Assembly: GCF_017877055.1 (NCBI RefSeq)
Contig: NZ_JAGIPG010000001.1
Location: 1,984,001 to 2,048,000 of the forward strand
DNA from: Neorhizobium galegae
Lineage (GTDB): Bacteria; Pseudomonadota; Alphaproteobacteria; Rhizobiales; Rhizobiaceae
Length of the DNA stretch: 64,000 nt
Direction: 5' to 3'
Shown here: positions 10,690 through 22,860 of the stretch, in pieces
How positions within the stretch are numbered: the stretch's first letter is position 1
Layout: the number at the start of each line of letters is the position of its first letter
Notes under the pieces: generated by a model
Database searches by the model: none
Told to the model about the DNA's origin: nothing
Seen by the model: the letters and a program-made list of their open reading frames with translations, nothing else
Position numbers and translations under genes: made by a program

Positions 10690-10716
10690 CTATTGCCGCT
10701 CATGAGCGTACAATAG
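10690..10716. promoter_or_regulatory. Nested palindrome, candidate operator upstream of the 61-aa gene
   Basis: A 12-bp perfect palindrome CGCTCATGAGCG (10697-10708) is flanked by outer arms CTATTG (10690-10695) and CAATAG (10711-10716). It sits about 47-73 bp before the ATG at 10763, in the 296-bp gap between two divergent genes. This gap (10467-10762) is otherwise AT-richer sequence with no recognisable gene. The palindrome could be an operator or an RNA hairpin; no known motif was matched. Confidence 0.45.
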
Positions 10717-10762
10717 CAATATTCGACCGACAGCAGAGCGGGCGCACCCGAAAGAAGCATCC

Positions 10763-10948
10763 ATGGACGATTTCTCGCAGATGATAAAGCTGCTCGAATC
10801 CGCAAAGCAGCTCGCAGACATGAACCAGCTCCCGATGCTGGTCTATCTTATTGAAATGGCGAAGAGTGAGGCGCGCGGACACCGCTTCACGCTGCGCGAA
10901 CGCCGGCGTGGCCAGGACAGACACGAAAAGGTCCAGGCCGCCGAATAA
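10763..10948 (+). CDS. Small hypothetical protein, 61 aa
   Basis: Not assigned to a named family. It encodes an acidic, amphipathic N-terminal half (MDDFSQMIKLLESAKQLADM) predicted to be helical, followed by LVYLIEMAKSEA and a strongly basic, polar tail (RFTLRERRRGQDRHEK). There is no signal peptide or convincing membrane segment. The ATG is preceded by a purine-rich GAAAGAAG five bases upstream. It stands alone between divergent and convergent genes, 22 bp before the lipA stop on the other strand. Similar orphan proteins seem common in rhizobia, but that is recollection and not a search. Confidence 0.65.
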   Translation: MDDFSQMIKLLESAKQLADMNQLPMLVYLIEMAKSEARGHRFTLRERRRGQDRHEKVQAAE

Positions 10949-10970
10949 GGCTTACACCCGGCTCGCCGCC

Positions 10971-11945
10971 CTACTCGGCGGCGGCCAGGATCTTCTTCTC
11001 GCGTGCAGCCCTGAGGCGAGCGAAATCGTCTCCGGCATGATGCGAAGACCGGGTCAACGGGCTCGACGACACCATCAGGAAACCCTTGGCATAGGCCACC
11101 GTCTCGTAGGATTTGAATTCGTCCGGGGTGACGAAGCTCTCTACCTTATGGTGCTTTCGGGTCGGCTGCAGATACTGGCCGATCGTCAGGAAATCGACGT
11201 CCGCGGTGCGCAGGTCGTCCATCAGCTGCAGCACTTCGTTGCGTTCCTCGCCCAGCCCCACCATGATGCCCGACTTGGTGAACATGGTCGGATCCAGCTC
11301 CTTCACCCGCTGCAGCAGCCGGACGGAGTGGAAATACCGGGCGCCGGGGCGCACCGTCAGATAGTTGCCGGGCACGGTTTCCATATTATGGTTGAAGACA
11401 TCCGGCTTGGCGGCGACGACGCGCTCCAGCGCACCGGGCTTCTTCAGGAAGTCGGGCGTCAGAATCTCGATGGTCGTCATCGGCGATGCCGCGCGGATCG
11501 CCCAGATCACCTTTTCGAAATGCTCGGCGCCGCCATCCGCCAGGTCATCGCGGTCGACGGAGGTGATGACCACGTGGGACAGGCCCATCTGCTTGACGGC
11601 CTTGGCGACGTTTTCGGGCTCTTCCATGTCGAGCGCGTTCGGCTTGCCGGTCGCGACATTGCAGAAGGCGCAGGCGCGGGTGCAGATCTCGCCCATGATC
11701 ATGAAGGTGGCGTGTTTCTTGTCCCAGCACTCGCCGATATTGGGGCAGCCCGCTTCCTCGCAGACCGTTACCAGCTTGTTTTCCTTCACGATCGCACGGG
11801 TTTCCTGATAACCCTTGGAGACCGGCGCGCGAACGCGGATCCATTCGGGCTTGCGCATCACTTCCTGGTCGGGACGATGCGCCTTTTCCGGATGACGGAC
11901 GCGCTTTTCATCGCCGGATGCGATCGTGTCGAGAATGGTGACCAT
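10971..11945 (-). CDS. lipA: Lipoyl synthase LipA
   Basis: Radical-SAM enzyme of 324 aa that inserts two sulfurs into octanoyl groups on lipoyl domains. The auxiliary 4Fe-4S cluster motif [13 protein letters not shown] and the radical-SAM motif [13 protein letters not shown] (Cx3Cx2C) are both present, as is the C-terminal [12 protein letters not shown] with the conserved serine that ligates the auxiliary cluster. Clustering with pdhABC and lpdA fits its job, because both PdhB and PdhC here carry lipoyl domains that need this modification. Confidence 0.97.
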   Translation of the reverse strand: MVTILDTIASGDEKRVRHPEKAHRPDQEVMRKPEWIRVRAPVSKGYQETRAIVKENKLVTVCEEAGCPNIGECWDKKHATFMIMGEICTRACAFCNVATGKPNALDMEEPENVAKAVKQMGLSHVVITSVDRDDLADGGAEHFEKVIWAIRAASPMTTIEILTPDFLKKPGALERVVAAKPDVFNHNMETVPGNYLTVRPGARYFHSVRLLQRVKELDPTMFTKSGIMVGLGEERNEVLQLMDDLRTADVDFLTIGQYLQPTRKHHKVESFVTPDEFKSYETVAYAKGFLMVSSSPLTRSSHHAGDDFARLRAAREKKILAAAE

Positions 11946-11982
11946 AGATACCTGCTTTCAACCGCTCGGAACGCGGGTTTCG

Positions 11983-12228
11983 TCAACGCCTGACGAGCTT
12001 GGCGACAAATAGCAAAATGCAGGAGCCGATGAAACCTGCAACCAGGTAACCCAGCCATCCGTCTGCAACATGGATGTTGAACCTGTTGAAGATGCCGTTG
12101 GCGAGAACCGCGCCGACGATGCCGATGACGATGTTCATGAAAATGCCGAAACGGACATCCATCAGCTTGCCGGCGAGCCAACCCGCCAGGCCGCCGATGA
12201 TGATCGCCGCAATCCAACCTACACCCAT
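11983..12228 (-). CDS. GlsB/YeaQ/YmgE-family small membrane protein
   Basis: Protein of 81 aa with three hydrophobic segments: IAAIIIGGLAGWLAGKL, FMNIVIGIVGAVLANGIF and LGYLVAGFIGSCILLFVAKL. The glycine-rich pattern is that of the transglycosylase-associated/GlsB stress-response membrane family, whose role is not well defined. The start at 12228 is chosen over one 21 bp upstream because GGGGGTT lies just before it. It lies between lpdA and lipA on the same strand and may be co-transcribed. Confidence 0.82.
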   Translation of the reverse strand: MGVGWIAAIIIGGLAGWLAGKLMDVRFGIFMNIVIGIVGAVLANGIFNRFNIHVADGWLGYLVAGFIGSCILLFVAKLVRR

Positions 12229-12317
12229 GAGAACCCCCGTTGAAACCAAGTTTGAAAGATATGGGCGACCGCTCGCCCGTTCGCAATATTGGTGGACAGG
12301 CCGGCCCCACCTAAATC

Positions 12318-12398
12318 GTCATCCTCGGGCTTGACCCGAGGATCCAGGCCACGTCCTGCGAGGGAAGAGTGGATCCTCGGGTCAAGCCCGAGGATGAC
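12318..12398. repeat. Long perfect inverted repeat, dispersed alphaproteobacterial palindrome type
   Basis: Two perfectly complementary 28-bp arms, 12318-12345 and 12371-12398, are separated by 25 bp. Each arm is itself a near-palindrome (ATCCTCGGG, CTTGA, CCCGAGGAT), so the unit can form one long hairpin or two small ones. It sits in the 229-bp gap between lpdA and glsB. From general knowledge, this sequence type is dispersed in intergenic regions of many alphaproteobacteria. Here it could end or attenuate the lpdA transcript. Confidence 0.85.
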
Positions 12399-12457
12399 GG
12401 CGGATGTGGCACCTCCCCACCCATCCCAAACGCTGGCAGCGAGCAATGCAGTGCCTA

Positions 12458-13903
12458 TTACGCATTCAGCGCCCGGCCATACGCATCCAGCACGCTTTCC
12501 TTCATCGTCTCGGAAATCGTCGGATGCGGGAAGATCGTGTGCATCAGCTCCTCTTCCGTCGTCTCCAGGTTCATGGCGACGACGAAGCCCTGGATCAGTT
12601 CGGTGACTTCGGCACCGACCATGTGGGCGCCGATGAGTTCGCCCGTCTTCTTGTCGAAGATTGTCTTGACGAGGCCCTGGTCCTCGCCGAGCGCGATAGC
12701 CTTGCCGTTGGCCACGAACGGGAAACGGCCGACGCGGATGTCGCGGCCCTGCTCCTTCGCCTTGGCTTCGGTGAGGCCGACCGAGGCGACCTGCGGGTTG
12801 CAATAGGTGCAGCCCGGGATCTTCAGCTTGTCCATCGGATGGACGTTCGGCAGGCCGGCGATCTTCTCGACGCAGATGACCGCTTCGTGTTCGGCCTTGT
12901 GGGCAAGCAGCGGCGGGCCGGCGACGTCGCCGATCGCATAGAGGCCGGGCACATTGGTCTTGCCGTAGCCGTCGATGACGATGAAGCCGCGGTCGGTCTT
13001 CACGCCAACGGCCTCAAGGCCGATCCCTTCGATATTGGCCTGGACGCCGACGGCGGAGATCATCCGGTCGGCGGTGATCTCCTGCGTCTTGCCGTCCTTG
13101 AGCTCGATCGTCGCGGTGACCGAGTTGGCACCCTTCACGACCTTGGCGACCTTGGCTTCGAGCAGGATCTTCATGCCCTGGCGTTCGAACTGCTTCTTGG
13201 CGAGTGCGGAGATGTCCGCATCCTCGACCGGCATGACCTGGCTCATGATCTCGACGACCGTGACCTCGACGCCCATGGTGCGGTAGAAGCTCGCGAACTC
13301 GATGCCGATCGCGCCCGAGCCCATGACCAGCAGCGACTTCGGCATCTCCTCCGGCTTCATCGCCTCGAAATAGGTCCAGATCAGCTTGCCGTCCGGCTCG
13401 ATGCCGGGCAACGCGCGCGGACGGGCGCCGGTGGCGATGATGATGTGCTTGGCGGTATAGGTTCCCTCGCCCAGCGTGTTCTTCGGTACCGGCCCCTGCG
13501 GCTGAACAACCGGCTTGGTCGACTTTCCGACAACGATCTCGCCGGGCTTGGTGAGTTTCGCCTCGCCCCAGATGATGTCGACCTTGTTCTTCTTGAACAG
13601 GAAGCCAACACCGTTGTTCATGCGGTGGGCGATGCCGCGCGAACGGTCGACGATCGCCTTGACGTCCGGCTTGATCGTGCCTTCCAGCGTCAGGCCGTAA
13701 TCCTTGGCGTGGGTCGCGGTGTGCATGACGGCGGCCGAGCGCAGCAGCGCCTTGGTCGGGATGCAGCCCCAGTTGGAGCAGATGCCGGCGAGGTGCTCGC
13801 GCTCGACGACGGCGACCTTCAGGCCCAATTGGGATGCACGGATGGCGGCGATATAACCGCCCGGACCGGAACCGATAACGATGACGTCGTAAGCATTGGC
13901 CAT
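12458..13903 (-). CDS. lpdA: Dihydrolipoyl dehydrogenase (E3)
   Basis: FAD flavoprotein disulfide reductase of 481 aa that reoxidises dihydrolipoyl groups of the pyruvate dehydrogenase complex with NAD+. Visible are the FAD site VIGSGPGGYIAAIRA, the redox-active cysteine pair in ICSNWGCIPTKA, the NAD-binding GSGAIGIEFASF, the second FAD motif GLYAIGDVAGPP, and the C-terminal catalytic HTIFPHPTISE with the His-Glu pair. The start at 13903 gives the canonical N-terminus MANAYDVIVIG. It is in the pdh gene group. Confidence 0.97.
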   Translation of the reverse strand: MANAYDVIVIGSGPGGYIAAIRASQLGLKVAVVEREHLAGICSNWGCIPTKALLRSAAVMHTATHAKDYGLTLEGTIKPDVKAIVDRSRGIAHRMNNGVGFLFKKNKVDIIWGEAKLTKPGEIVVGKSTKPVVQPQGPVPKNTLGEGTYTAKHIIIATGARPRALPGIEPDGKLIWTYFEAMKPEEMPKSLLVMGSGAIGIEFASFYRTMGVEVTVVEIMSQVMPVEDADISALAKKQFERQGMKILLEAKVAKVVKGANSVTATIELKDGKTQEITADRMISAVGVQANIEGIGLEAVGVKTDRGFIVIDGYGKTNVPGLYAIGDVAGPPLLAHKAEHEAVICVEKIAGLPNVHPMDKLKIPGCTYCNPQVASVGLTEAKAKEQGRDIRVGRFPFVANGKAIALGEDQGLVKTIFDKKTGELIGAHMVGAEVTELIQGFVVAMNLETTEEELMHTIFPHPTISETMKESVLDAYGRALNA

Positions 13904-13994
13904 AGGCGCTTCACTCCTTGGTTTCAGCGGGCGCGGGATAGACCGCAAGCCCTGCTTTTGTTTCTTCGGGAGCGAAGCGCCGGCCTTTCCGGTG

Positions 13995-14261
13995 TCAGGC
14001 GTCGGTCTCTTCGACGACCGGTTCCACCCGCGTCAGCATCCCGTATATCTCGTCCTTCAGGGCCAGCCGCCGCTTGCGCAGCTCGACCATGCTAATATCG
14101 TCGCATGGTTCCATTCCTGTCTCGGCCTTGTGGACCTCGTGGTTCACATCCTCGTATTCACTGCAAATCCGGTGGAAATGCCCGTCCGTTTCGCGCAGGT
14201 GGCGCATCTGGACGAGATATTCCGGAAATTCTTCCGCAAGATGGTGTGGCGTGCTCGACAT
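13995..14261 (-). CDS. YdcH-family (DUF465) small protein
   Basis: Protein of 88 aa with the YdcH/DUF465 character: a helical, charged sequence with FPEYLVQMRHLRETDGHF and a C-terminal ELRKRRLALKDEIYGML that resembles the typical LKKRRLALKDEI-type ending. The function of the family is unknown. The start at 14261 is preceded by GGAG; a start 15 bp upstream is also possible. It lies between the GDSL hydrolase and lpdA on the same strand. Confidence 0.78.
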   Translation of the reverse strand: MSSTPHHLAEEFPEYLVQMRHLRETDGHFHRICSEYEDVNHEVHKAETGMEPCDDISMVELRKRRLALKDEIYGMLTRVEPVVEETDA

Positions 14262-14348
14262 TTCTATCAACTCCATGCTGATGACATGGAGAGGTAGAAC
14301 CCACCCCTTCCCGCTACTCCTTGACCCTGGTCAACCGCTTCGCACTCA

Positions 14349-14987
14349 TCATAGCCCCAGCATCATTCGCGCGATGGGTTCGAGGCCGCGCCCGATGGCA
14401 CGGGTATTTTCTGCATCGAGATGCACGCCGTCGACCGGCGTCGTTCTGGCGACGGATCCTGCATCAAAGAAGCCGCAACCCATCTCATCGGCGAGATCGC
14501 GATAAAGCGAAGCGAGCATTTCCGACTGCTCGATGCCGCCCCTGAACGATGCGCCGGTCAGCGGATTTGCGGTTTCGCAGAGCCGCGGCGGCGCGACGAT
14601 GAGGATTTCCGGCGTTTCGCATTCGCGCCCCCAGTCGTGGAAGCGAACGAGGCTGACCAGCTTTTTCACGCCTGCCCGGGCGCCGATCGCCGTGCCATGG
14701 ATAATCGGCTTCAGGTCGTTGGTGCCGAGCATGACGATCACCAGCTCGAGCGGACCATGGCTATGAAGGACGGTCGGCAGCAGCCGCGCGCCGTTGCGGT
14801 CGCAATCGGCAAGCCCGTCGTCATAGGCCGTGGTGCGGCCGCCGAGACCTTCAGCAACCACGTTGACGGACGACCCGAGCGCCGCCTGAAGCACGCTCGG
14901 CCAGCGATCCTCGAAGGCATGGCGGCCGCCGGTCGCGGCATCCGTGCCCCAGGTCAGTGAATCGCCATAGCAGAGGACGGTTTTCAT
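14349..14987 (-). CDS. SGNH/GDSL-family hydrolase (arylesterase-like)
   Basis: Protein of 212 aa. The catalytic block I CYGDSLTWGTDA holds the nucleophile Ser near residue 9. Block III is VIVMLGTNDLKP and block V is DGVHLD with the Asp-His pair near the C-terminus. No signal peptide is evident, so it is probably cytoplasmic. The substrate is unknown; the closest familiar members are short-chain arylesterases. It is between pdhC and the YdcH gene, an insertion within the pdh group whose link to pyruvate metabolism is unclear. Confidence 0.85.
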   Translation of the reverse strand: MKTVLCYGDSLTWGTDAATGGRHAFEDRWPSVLQAALGSSVNVVAEGLGGRTTAYDDGLADCDRNGARLLPTVLHSHGPLELVIVMLGTNDLKPIIHGTAIGARAGVKKLVSLVRFHDWGRECETPEILIVAPPRLCETANPLTGASFRGGIEQSEMLASLYRDLADEMGCGFFDAGSVARTTPVDGVHLDAENTRAIGRGLEPIARMMLGL

Positions 14988-15024
14988 GCACGCATCTCCG
15001 ATTCCCCTCCCGCTCCGCGGACAC

Positions 15025-15045
15025 CCTCCCCGCAAGGGGGAGGGA
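15025..15045. repeat. Short GC-rich inverted repeat between pdhC and the GDSL gene
   Basis: CCCTCCCC (15025-15032) pairs with GGGGAGGG (15038-15045) across a 5-nt loop, in the 67-bp gap between the pdhC stop and the hydrolase start. C-rich/G-rich palindromes of this kind are common in rhizobial intergenic DNA. It could weaken transcription after pdhC, but there is no T-tract. Confidence 0.5.
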
Positions 15046-15054
15046 AAGACCGTG

Positions 15055-16419
15055 CTAGACCAGCATCGCCATCGGGTTTTCGATGTAGCGCTTGAAGGCG
15101 GACGCGAGTTCCGCACCGAGCGCGCCGTCGATGACGCGGTGGTCGAAGGCGAAGGTTGCGGTCATGACCGTGCCGATCTTGATCTCGCCGTTCTTGACGA
15201 TCGGCTTCTCGACGCCTGCGCCGATCGAAACGATCGAGGCCTGCGGAAGATTGACGATCGAGGTGAAGTTGGAGACACCGAACATGCCGAGGTTCGACAC
15301 GGATGTCGTGCCGCCCTGGTACTCTTCCGGCTTCAGCTTCTTGTCGCGGGCGCGCCTGGCGAGATCCTTCACCTCGTTGGAGATGACGGACAGCGTCTTC
15401 GTTTCAGCCTTGCGGACAATCGGGGTGATCAGGCCGTCAGGGATCGACACCGCCACGCCGACGTCCGCATGCTTGTGCAGCACGCGGGCCGTAGAGGTCC
15501 AGGAGGCATTCGCCATCGGGACATCGCGCAGAGCGAGCGCCATCGCCTTGATGATGAAGTCGTTGACCGACAGCTTGAAGGCGGGAACATCGCCCTTGTC
15601 CGTCTTTTTCATCGGCGAAGACTTGTTGATCTCGGCGCGCAGCGTCATCAGCGCATCGAGCTCGCAATCCATCGAGACGAAATAGGACGGAACCGTCTGG
15701 CTCGACTCGGTGAGGCGCGAGGCGATCGTCTTGCGCATGCCGTCATGCGGCAGAAGCTCGTAGGAACCCTCGGGGAAGAGTTTCAGGACGGTATCGTCTG
15801 CCGGACCCTTCGCAAGGGCCGGAGCCGCTGCTGCAGCAGCCTGCGGAGCGGCAGCCGGAGCTGCCTTCGCACCACCGGAAGCGACGGCCTTTTCGATATC
15901 GGCCTTGACGACGCGGCCGTGCGGGCCGGAGCCGGCAACGGCGGAAAGATCAAGGCCGGCTTCTTTTGCGAGGCGACGGGCGAGCGGGGATGAGAACGTC
16001 TTTGCGCCGCCCGATGATGCCGGGGCAGCAGCCGGAGCCGGAGCGGCCGCAGCAGGTGCCGGAGCCGGTTCGGAAGCCTTCTGAGCAGGTGCGGCTTCCG
16101 CCTTCGGGGCGGGTGCAACCTCGGCCGTGGGAGCCGGGGCAGAACCACCGCCGGCGGCGGCGGCCGAGACATCCTCGCCATCGGCGGCGAGGATGGCGAT
16201 CAGCGCGTTGACCTTGACGCCCTCAGTGCCGGCCGCAACGACGAGCTTGGCAACGGTGCCCTCATCGACGGATTCGACTTCCATGGTCGCCTTGTCGGTC
16301 TCGATCTCGGCGAGCACGTCGCCGGACTTGACCTTGTCGCCTTCCTTGACCAGCCACTTGGAAAGATTGCCCTCTTCCATGGTCGGAGACAGGGCAGGCA
16401 TGGTGATGTTGATCGGCAT
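15055..16419 (-). CDS. pdhC: Pyruvate dehydrogenase E2, dihydrolipoamide acetyltransferase
   Basis: Core acyltransferase of the pyruvate dehydrogenase complex, 454 aa. One lipoyl domain (about 1-80) has the modified lysine in ETDKATMEV. An Ala/Pro-rich flexible linker follows. A peripheral subunit-binding domain is visible as [15 protein letters not shown] with [14 protein letters not shown]. The catalytic domain ends with [16 protein letters not shown], containing the active-site His and Asp. It lies 15 bp after the pdhB stop in the pdhABC operon. Confidence 0.97.
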   Translation of the reverse strand: MPINITMPALSPTMEEGNLSKWLVKEGDKVKSGDVLAEIETDKATMEVESVDEGTVAKLVVAAGTEGVKVNALIAILAADGEDVSAAAAGGGSAPAPTAEVAPAPKAEAAPAQKASEPAPAPAAAAPAPAAAPASSGGAKTFSSPLARRLAKEAGLDLSAVAGSGPHGRVVKADIEKAVASGGAKAAPAAAPQAAAAAAPALAKGPADDTVLKLFPEGSYELLPHDGMRKTIASRLTESSQTVPSYFVSMDCELDALMTLRAEINKSSPMKKTDKGDVPAFKLSVNDFIIKAMALALRDVPMANASWTSTARVLHKHADVGVAVSIPDGLITPIVRKAETKTLSVISNEVKDLARRARDKKLKPEEYQGGTTSVSNLGMFGVSNFTSIVNLPQASIVSIGAGVEKPIVKNGEIKIGTVMTATFAFDHRVIDGALGAELASAFKRYIENPMAMLV

Positions 16420-16434
16420 CGAAACATCCTCCCC

Positions 16435-17826
<1,392 letters not shown>

Positions 17827-17844
17827 TTAAGTTCCCTCCCGCGA

Positions 17845-18915
17845 TCAGAGCAGAATGTCGGTGTAGAGCTCGGACGCATCCGGCTCCGGATCGGCCTGGG
17901 CGAAATCGGCGCTATCCGAAACGACGTCGCGGATATCCTTGTCGATCGCCTTCAGCTCGTCCTCGGTGGCCCAGCCCTTTTCGATGAGGCGCAGACGCAC
18001 CTGCTCGATCGGGTCGTGCTCGGAGCGCATCTTCTGCACTTCGTCCTTCGAGCGATACTTCGCCGGGTCGGACATCGAGTGGCCGCGATAGCGGTAGGTG
18101 AGCATTTCAAGAATGATCGGGCCCTTGCCGGAACGGCAATGCTCGAGCGCTTCGTCGCCGGCGGCCTTCACGGCGCGAACGTCCATGCCGTCGACCTGGA
18201 TGCCGGGGATGCCGAAGCTGGAACCGCGCAGCGAGTAGTTCGACTGCGCCGTGGCGCGGGCCGTCGAGGTGCCCATCGCATAACGGTTGTTCTCGACGAT
18301 ATAGACGATCGGCAACTTCCAGAGGGCCGCCATGTTGAAGCTCTCGTAGACCTGGCCCTGGTTGGCGGCGCCATCGCCGAAATAGGCGACGGAGACGCTG
18401 TCGTTGTTCCGGTAGCGGTTGGCGAATGCCAGCCCCGTTCCAAGCGAAACCTGGGCACCGACGATGCCGTGGCCGCCATAGAAGTTCTTTTCCTTGGAGA
18501 ACATGTGCATGGAGCCGCCCTTCCCCCGGGAATAGCCGCCCTTGCGCCCCGTCAGTTCCGCCATGACGCCACGCGCGCTCATGCCGGTTGCCAGCATGTG
18601 CCCATGGTCGCGATAGGCGGTGATGACCTGATCACCGTCCTGCTGTGCCATCTGCATGCCGACGACGACAGCTTCCTGGCCGATATAGAGATGACAGAAA
18701 CCACCGATGAAGCCCATGCCATAGAGCTGGCCGGCCTTTTCCTCGAAACGGCGGATGAGCAGCATTTCACGATAGGCGTGAAGATCCTGGTCCTTGCCGA
18801 AATCCGGGGTGTTCTTGCCCGTAAACTCCTTGGCGGAGGATTTCGAGGCCGATTTGATTGCAGACTTTGCCGCTGGTTTGCGGCCGGATACAGACGCGGT
18901 CTTGGTCGGCGCCAT
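17845..18915 (-). CDS. pdhA: Pyruvate dehydrogenase E1 alpha subunit
   Basis: Protein of 356 aa, thiamine-diphosphate-binding subunit of E1. The ThDP motif GDGAANQGQVYESFNMA ends in IVENN, and the phosphorylation-loop-like RYRGHSMSDPAKYRSK and HLYIGQEAVVVGM are diagnostic. The N-terminus (about 1-35) is an unusual Lys/Ser/Ala-rich stretch (KPAAKSAIKSASKSSAKEF), probably disordered. It is the first gene of pdhA-pdhB-pdhC, and the 194 bp upstream to ftsB must hold the operon promoter. Confidence 0.97.
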   Translation of the reverse strand: MAPTKTASVSGRKPAAKSAIKSASKSSAKEFTGKNTPDFGKDQDLHAYREMLLIRRFEEKAGQLYGMGFIGGFCHLYIGQEAVVVGMQMAQQDGDQVITAYRDHGHMLATGMSARGVMAELTGRKGGYSRGKGGSMHMFSKEKNFYGGHGIVGAQVSLGTGLAFANRYRNNDSVSVAYFGDGAANQGQVYESFNMAALWKLPIVYIVENNRYAMGTSTARATAQSNYSLRGSSFGIPGIQVDGMDVRAVKAAGDEALEHCRSGKGPIILEMLTYRYRGHSMSDPAKYRSKDEVQKMRSEHDPIEQVRLRLIEKGWATEDELKAIDKDIRDVVSDSADFAQADPEPDASELYTDILL

Positions 18916-19109
18916 TCATCCCTCCCTTTGAGTTCTGCGTTGAGAGCGAGACTGCGCCCTGACGTGTATCGCCAGATTCCCACTCTGGTGTCGGGGCGTA
19001 CCATAGGCAAGAAAAGCTGCCCCAGCAATGCCATAAATGCATGGCTCACATTCCGCGCAACCCACTGAAAAGGTTAGCGAAATGTGAAATCAACCAAAAT
19101 TCGGTTAAT

Positions 19110-19427
19110 TTAGAAATAGTTGTTGAAGATGACGATTTCGTCGCCGCGGGAAATATTCAGCTGATAGCGGGCGATCTCGTCCAGCATGTCCTTGTCGAGC
19201 GATCCGTCGCTCATCAGCTGAACCTGCCGCTCAAGCGTTTCCCGCCGGGCGGTCAGCTTGGCCAGCTCCCCTGCCCGCGCCTGTCGCTGGCGCTCGAATT
19301 CCTCCGTGGCGATCAGGCCGAGATCACCATGGACGGAATGATAGCCGAAGTAGGACAGAAACGCGACTGTGATGGCGGGAAGGACAAAACGGCCGAATTT
19401 TCTTTTCTTATGGTGCTTTGTCCACAT
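19110..19427 (-). CDS. ftsB: FtsB/DivIC-family septum formation initiator
   Basis: Small bitopic division protein of 105 aa. A basic cytoplasmic N-terminus (TKHHKKRKFGR) precedes one transmembrane helix (FVLPAITVAFLSYFGYHSV). A coiled coil (FERQRQARAGELAKLTARRE) and the typical C-terminal LDEIARYQLNISRGDEI follow. FtsB links FtsQ and FtsL in the divisome. Its place next to eno is conserved in many proteobacteria, which supports the call. Confidence 0.88.
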   Translation of the reverse strand: MWTKHHKKRKFGRFVLPAITVAFLSYFGYHSVHGDLGLIATEEFERQRQARAGELAKLTARRETLERQVQLMSDGSLDKDMLDEIARYQLNISRGDEIVIFNNYF

Positions 19428-19534
19428 GCCGCTCTAACGCCTTGCCACGCTTACGGGATCTCAAATCAGATCCAAACCAGAGCTTCAAATTCGCAGAACT
19501 TGCTTAAGCAATCGTTGACCAGAATCGAGTCCGG

Positions 19535-19563
19535 AAAAAGCCCGCGTCTTTCGGCGCGGGCTT
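19535..19563 (-). terminator. Rho-independent terminator after eno
   Basis: On the minus strand GCCCGCG pairs with CGCGGGC (plus-strand arms 19540-19546 and 19555-19561, 8-nt loop), followed by TTTTT. It lies 29 bp past the eno stop and is a standard intrinsic terminator. Confidence 0.85.
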
Positions 19564-19591
19564 CCATGAAAATCTCGAACCTGGGAGGCCA

Positions 19592-20893
<1,302 letters not shown>

Positions 20894-20975
20894 TCACGAG
20901 GTCACTGAAAATGTCTCATAATCAATGACACGAAAATTACAATCGAAGCAGTTTGCGCGCTTTTTGTGGGCGGGC

Positions 20976-21824
20976 TCAAGCCGCCTTGGCAACGGCATCG
21001 AGGGCGAGCAGCTTTTCGAGGAGCCGCGGCATGTCCTTCAGATACACCATGTTGGGGCCGTCCGAGGGCGCGTTGTCCGGGTCCTGGTGGGTTTCCAGAA
21101 AGACGCCGGCGACACCGACCGCGACGGCTGCTCGGGCGAGTACCGGCACCATTGTGCGGTCGCCGCCGGTGGAGGCGCCCTGCCCGCCCGGCTGCTGCAC
21201 CGAATGCGTCGCATCAAAAATGACCGGGGCGCCGAGCGACGCCATGATCGGCAGCGAGCGCATGTCGGAGACGAGCGTGTTGTAGCCGAAGGAGGCGCCG
21301 CGCTCGCAGAGCAGCACGTTCGGATTGCCGCTCTGGGTGAGCTTGGCAAGGACGTTCTTCATGTCCCAGGGGGCCAGGAACTGGCCCTTCTTGACGTTGA
21401 TGACACGGCCCGTCTTGGCGGCTGCCACAAGCAGGTCTGTCTGGCGGGAGAGGAAGGCCGGTATCTGCAGGATGTCGACCGTCTCCGCCACGACGGCGCA
21501 CTGCTCTTCCGTGTGAATGTCGGTCAGGACCGGAAAGCCGAATTCCTTCTTGAGGTCGGCGAAGATTTCCATGGCGGTTTCGAGCCCGATGCCGCGCTTG
21601 CCGGAAATCGACGTGCGGTTGGCCTTGTCGTACGAGGACTTGTAGACGAGGCCGATGCCGAGCTTGCCGCAGAGTTCCTTCAGCGCGCCTGCCATCATGA
21701 AGGCGTGGTCGCGGCTTTCCATCTGGCAGGGGCCGGCGATCAGCGACAGTTTTGCGTCCTGCGCGAAAACCACCTTGCCGTCTCCTTCGCCGACGGAGAC
21801 GCTGGAATTTGCGGTAACTTCCAT
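20976..21824 (-). CDS. kdsA: KDO-8-phosphate synthase
   Basis: Enzyme of 282 aa that condenses phosphoenolpyruvate with arabinose 5-phosphate for the KDO sugar of lipopolysaccharide. The motifs [53 protein letters not shown] and [12 protein letters not shown] place it clearly. The start at 21824 gives the family-like N-terminus MEVTANSSV. It starts 4 bp after the VOC gene stop, so the two are co-transcribed. Eno may follow on the same RNA, which is sensible because both handle phosphoenolpyruvate. Confidence 0.96.
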   Translation of the reverse strand: MEVTANSSVSVGEGDGKVVFAQDAKLSLIAGPCQMESRDHAFMMAGALKELCGKLGIGLVYKSSYDKANRTSISGKRGIGLETAMEIFADLKKEFGFPVLTDIHTEEQCAVVAETVDILQIPAFLSRQTDLLVAAAKTGRVINVKKGQFLAPWDMKNVLAKLTQSGNPNVLLCERGASFGYNTLVSDMRSLPIMASLGAPVIFDATHSVQQPGGQGASTGGDRTMVPVLARAAVAVGVAGVFLETHQDPDNAPSDGPNMVYLKDMPRLLEKLLALDAVAKAA

Positions 21825-21828
21825 GAAT

Positions 21829-22701
21829 CTATTCCTCGAAGCCGAACAAAACACCCTGGCCGGGCGCCGCCGAGACGAGAACACGGCCCTCCCGGCGGAC
21901 GAATGCGACGTCATTAGCAGCAAGGGTGATCTCTGTCACGGCAAGATCGGCCGTCTTGAAGATGATCAGCCGGCCGCGCAGCCCCTCTGCACCCGGCGCC
22001 GACGGCAGGGCGAATTCCGCTTCGAGTTCGTGATCCTGCAGGATGCGAATGCGGGCATTAGCCGCGGCAAGCTCGAGCGATGCAGCCTCCTGCTTGGCCT
22101 TTGTCATCAGCACCTGCTCGGCAAGGGCTGCGAAATCGAAGGGCGCCGATGCCGACAGGATGATCTCGCTCAGCCCCATGACCGCATTGGAATGGCGCTC
22201 CAGTTCGTCGCGACCGGCCGGCAGGGGTGTGATCCGCTGGCACGAAAACATCAGGAAGTCGGGCGCCCGGTCGTCACCCGCAAAAGCCAGCCGGAAGCTC
22301 GCCTGGGTTTCGGAACCGTCGGCCAAGGTCATCCCGCGAGAAAATTCCAGCACGTCGCCTGCTGAAACGCCACGCATCTTGAACCGCGCGTGATCGGCCA
22401 TCGCGTCGCCCGTGGCGACAACGAGTGCCGAAAAGCCCTGCCTGTCGCGTCCCTTGCGGAAGGCCAGATCGCGTGCGGTAAAAACGTTGCCCCGTTTGGC
22501 AGCAGCGCTTGCATGACGGCGATTGGCAACGGCCAGCGGCTCCAGATAGCTGCCATCCGAGAAGAACACACAAGCATTGGCTGTGCCGAAAGGATGAAAA
22601 GCGTCGGGCGCAACTGTAAAACCAAGCTTCGTGAGTCGGGAACGCGCAGCGGCAAGTCCCGCCACCGGCAGCACGAGATGATCGATCGGTCTTGCGTTCA
22701 A
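21829..22701 (-). CDS. VOC-family (glyoxalase-like) protein
   Basis: Protein of 290 aa. The opening [19 protein letters not shown] followed by [22 protein letters not shown] is that of the glyoxalase_3-like branch of the vicinal oxygen chelate superfamily. The possible metal His is in DHLVL. The substrate is unknown. The frame starts with TTG at 22701 after a G-rich stretch; no ATG is available close to the conserved N-terminus. It lies 4 bp upstream of kdsA and diverges from lexA. Confidence 0.78.
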   Translation of the reverse strand: MNARPIDHLVLPVAGLAAARSRLTKLGFTVAPDAFHPFGTANACVFFSDGSYLEPLAVANRRHASAAAKRGNVFTARDLAFRKGRDRQGFSALVVATGDAMADHARFKMRGVSAGDVLEFSRGMTLADGSETQASFRLAFAGDDRAPDFLMFSCQRITPLPAGRDELERHSNAVMGLSEIILSASAPFDFAALAEQVLMTKAKQEAASLELAAANARIRILQDHELEAEFALPSAPGAEGLRGRLIIFKTADLAVTEITLAANDVAFVRREGRVLVSAAPGQGVLFGFEE

Positions 22702-22832
22702 GCGAGGGCCCCCGGAATTGGAATCGCAAAGCTACTTTGGCAGCGGGCTCGCGCCGCGCAAGTGGTGAGACTCGAGATATCTGGCACGCATCTATGAAGA
22801 AAAAATCATCATACTTCACAGAAATTTAGGGA

Positions 22833-22860
22833 CTTGCAGAACACATATGGAACATATAGT
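22833..22860 (+). promoter_or_regulatory. lexA promoter with LexA-binding SOS box
   Basis: A perfect alphaproteobacterial SOS box, GAAC-N7-GAAC (22839-22842 and 22850-22853), lies between a -35-like CTTGCA (22833-22838) and a -10-like TATAGT (22855-22860, 16-bp spacing). Binding of LexA here would block the promoter, so lexA is autoregulated. A second, degenerate half-match GTTC-N7-GTTT occurs at 22865-22879. Confidence 0.85.
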
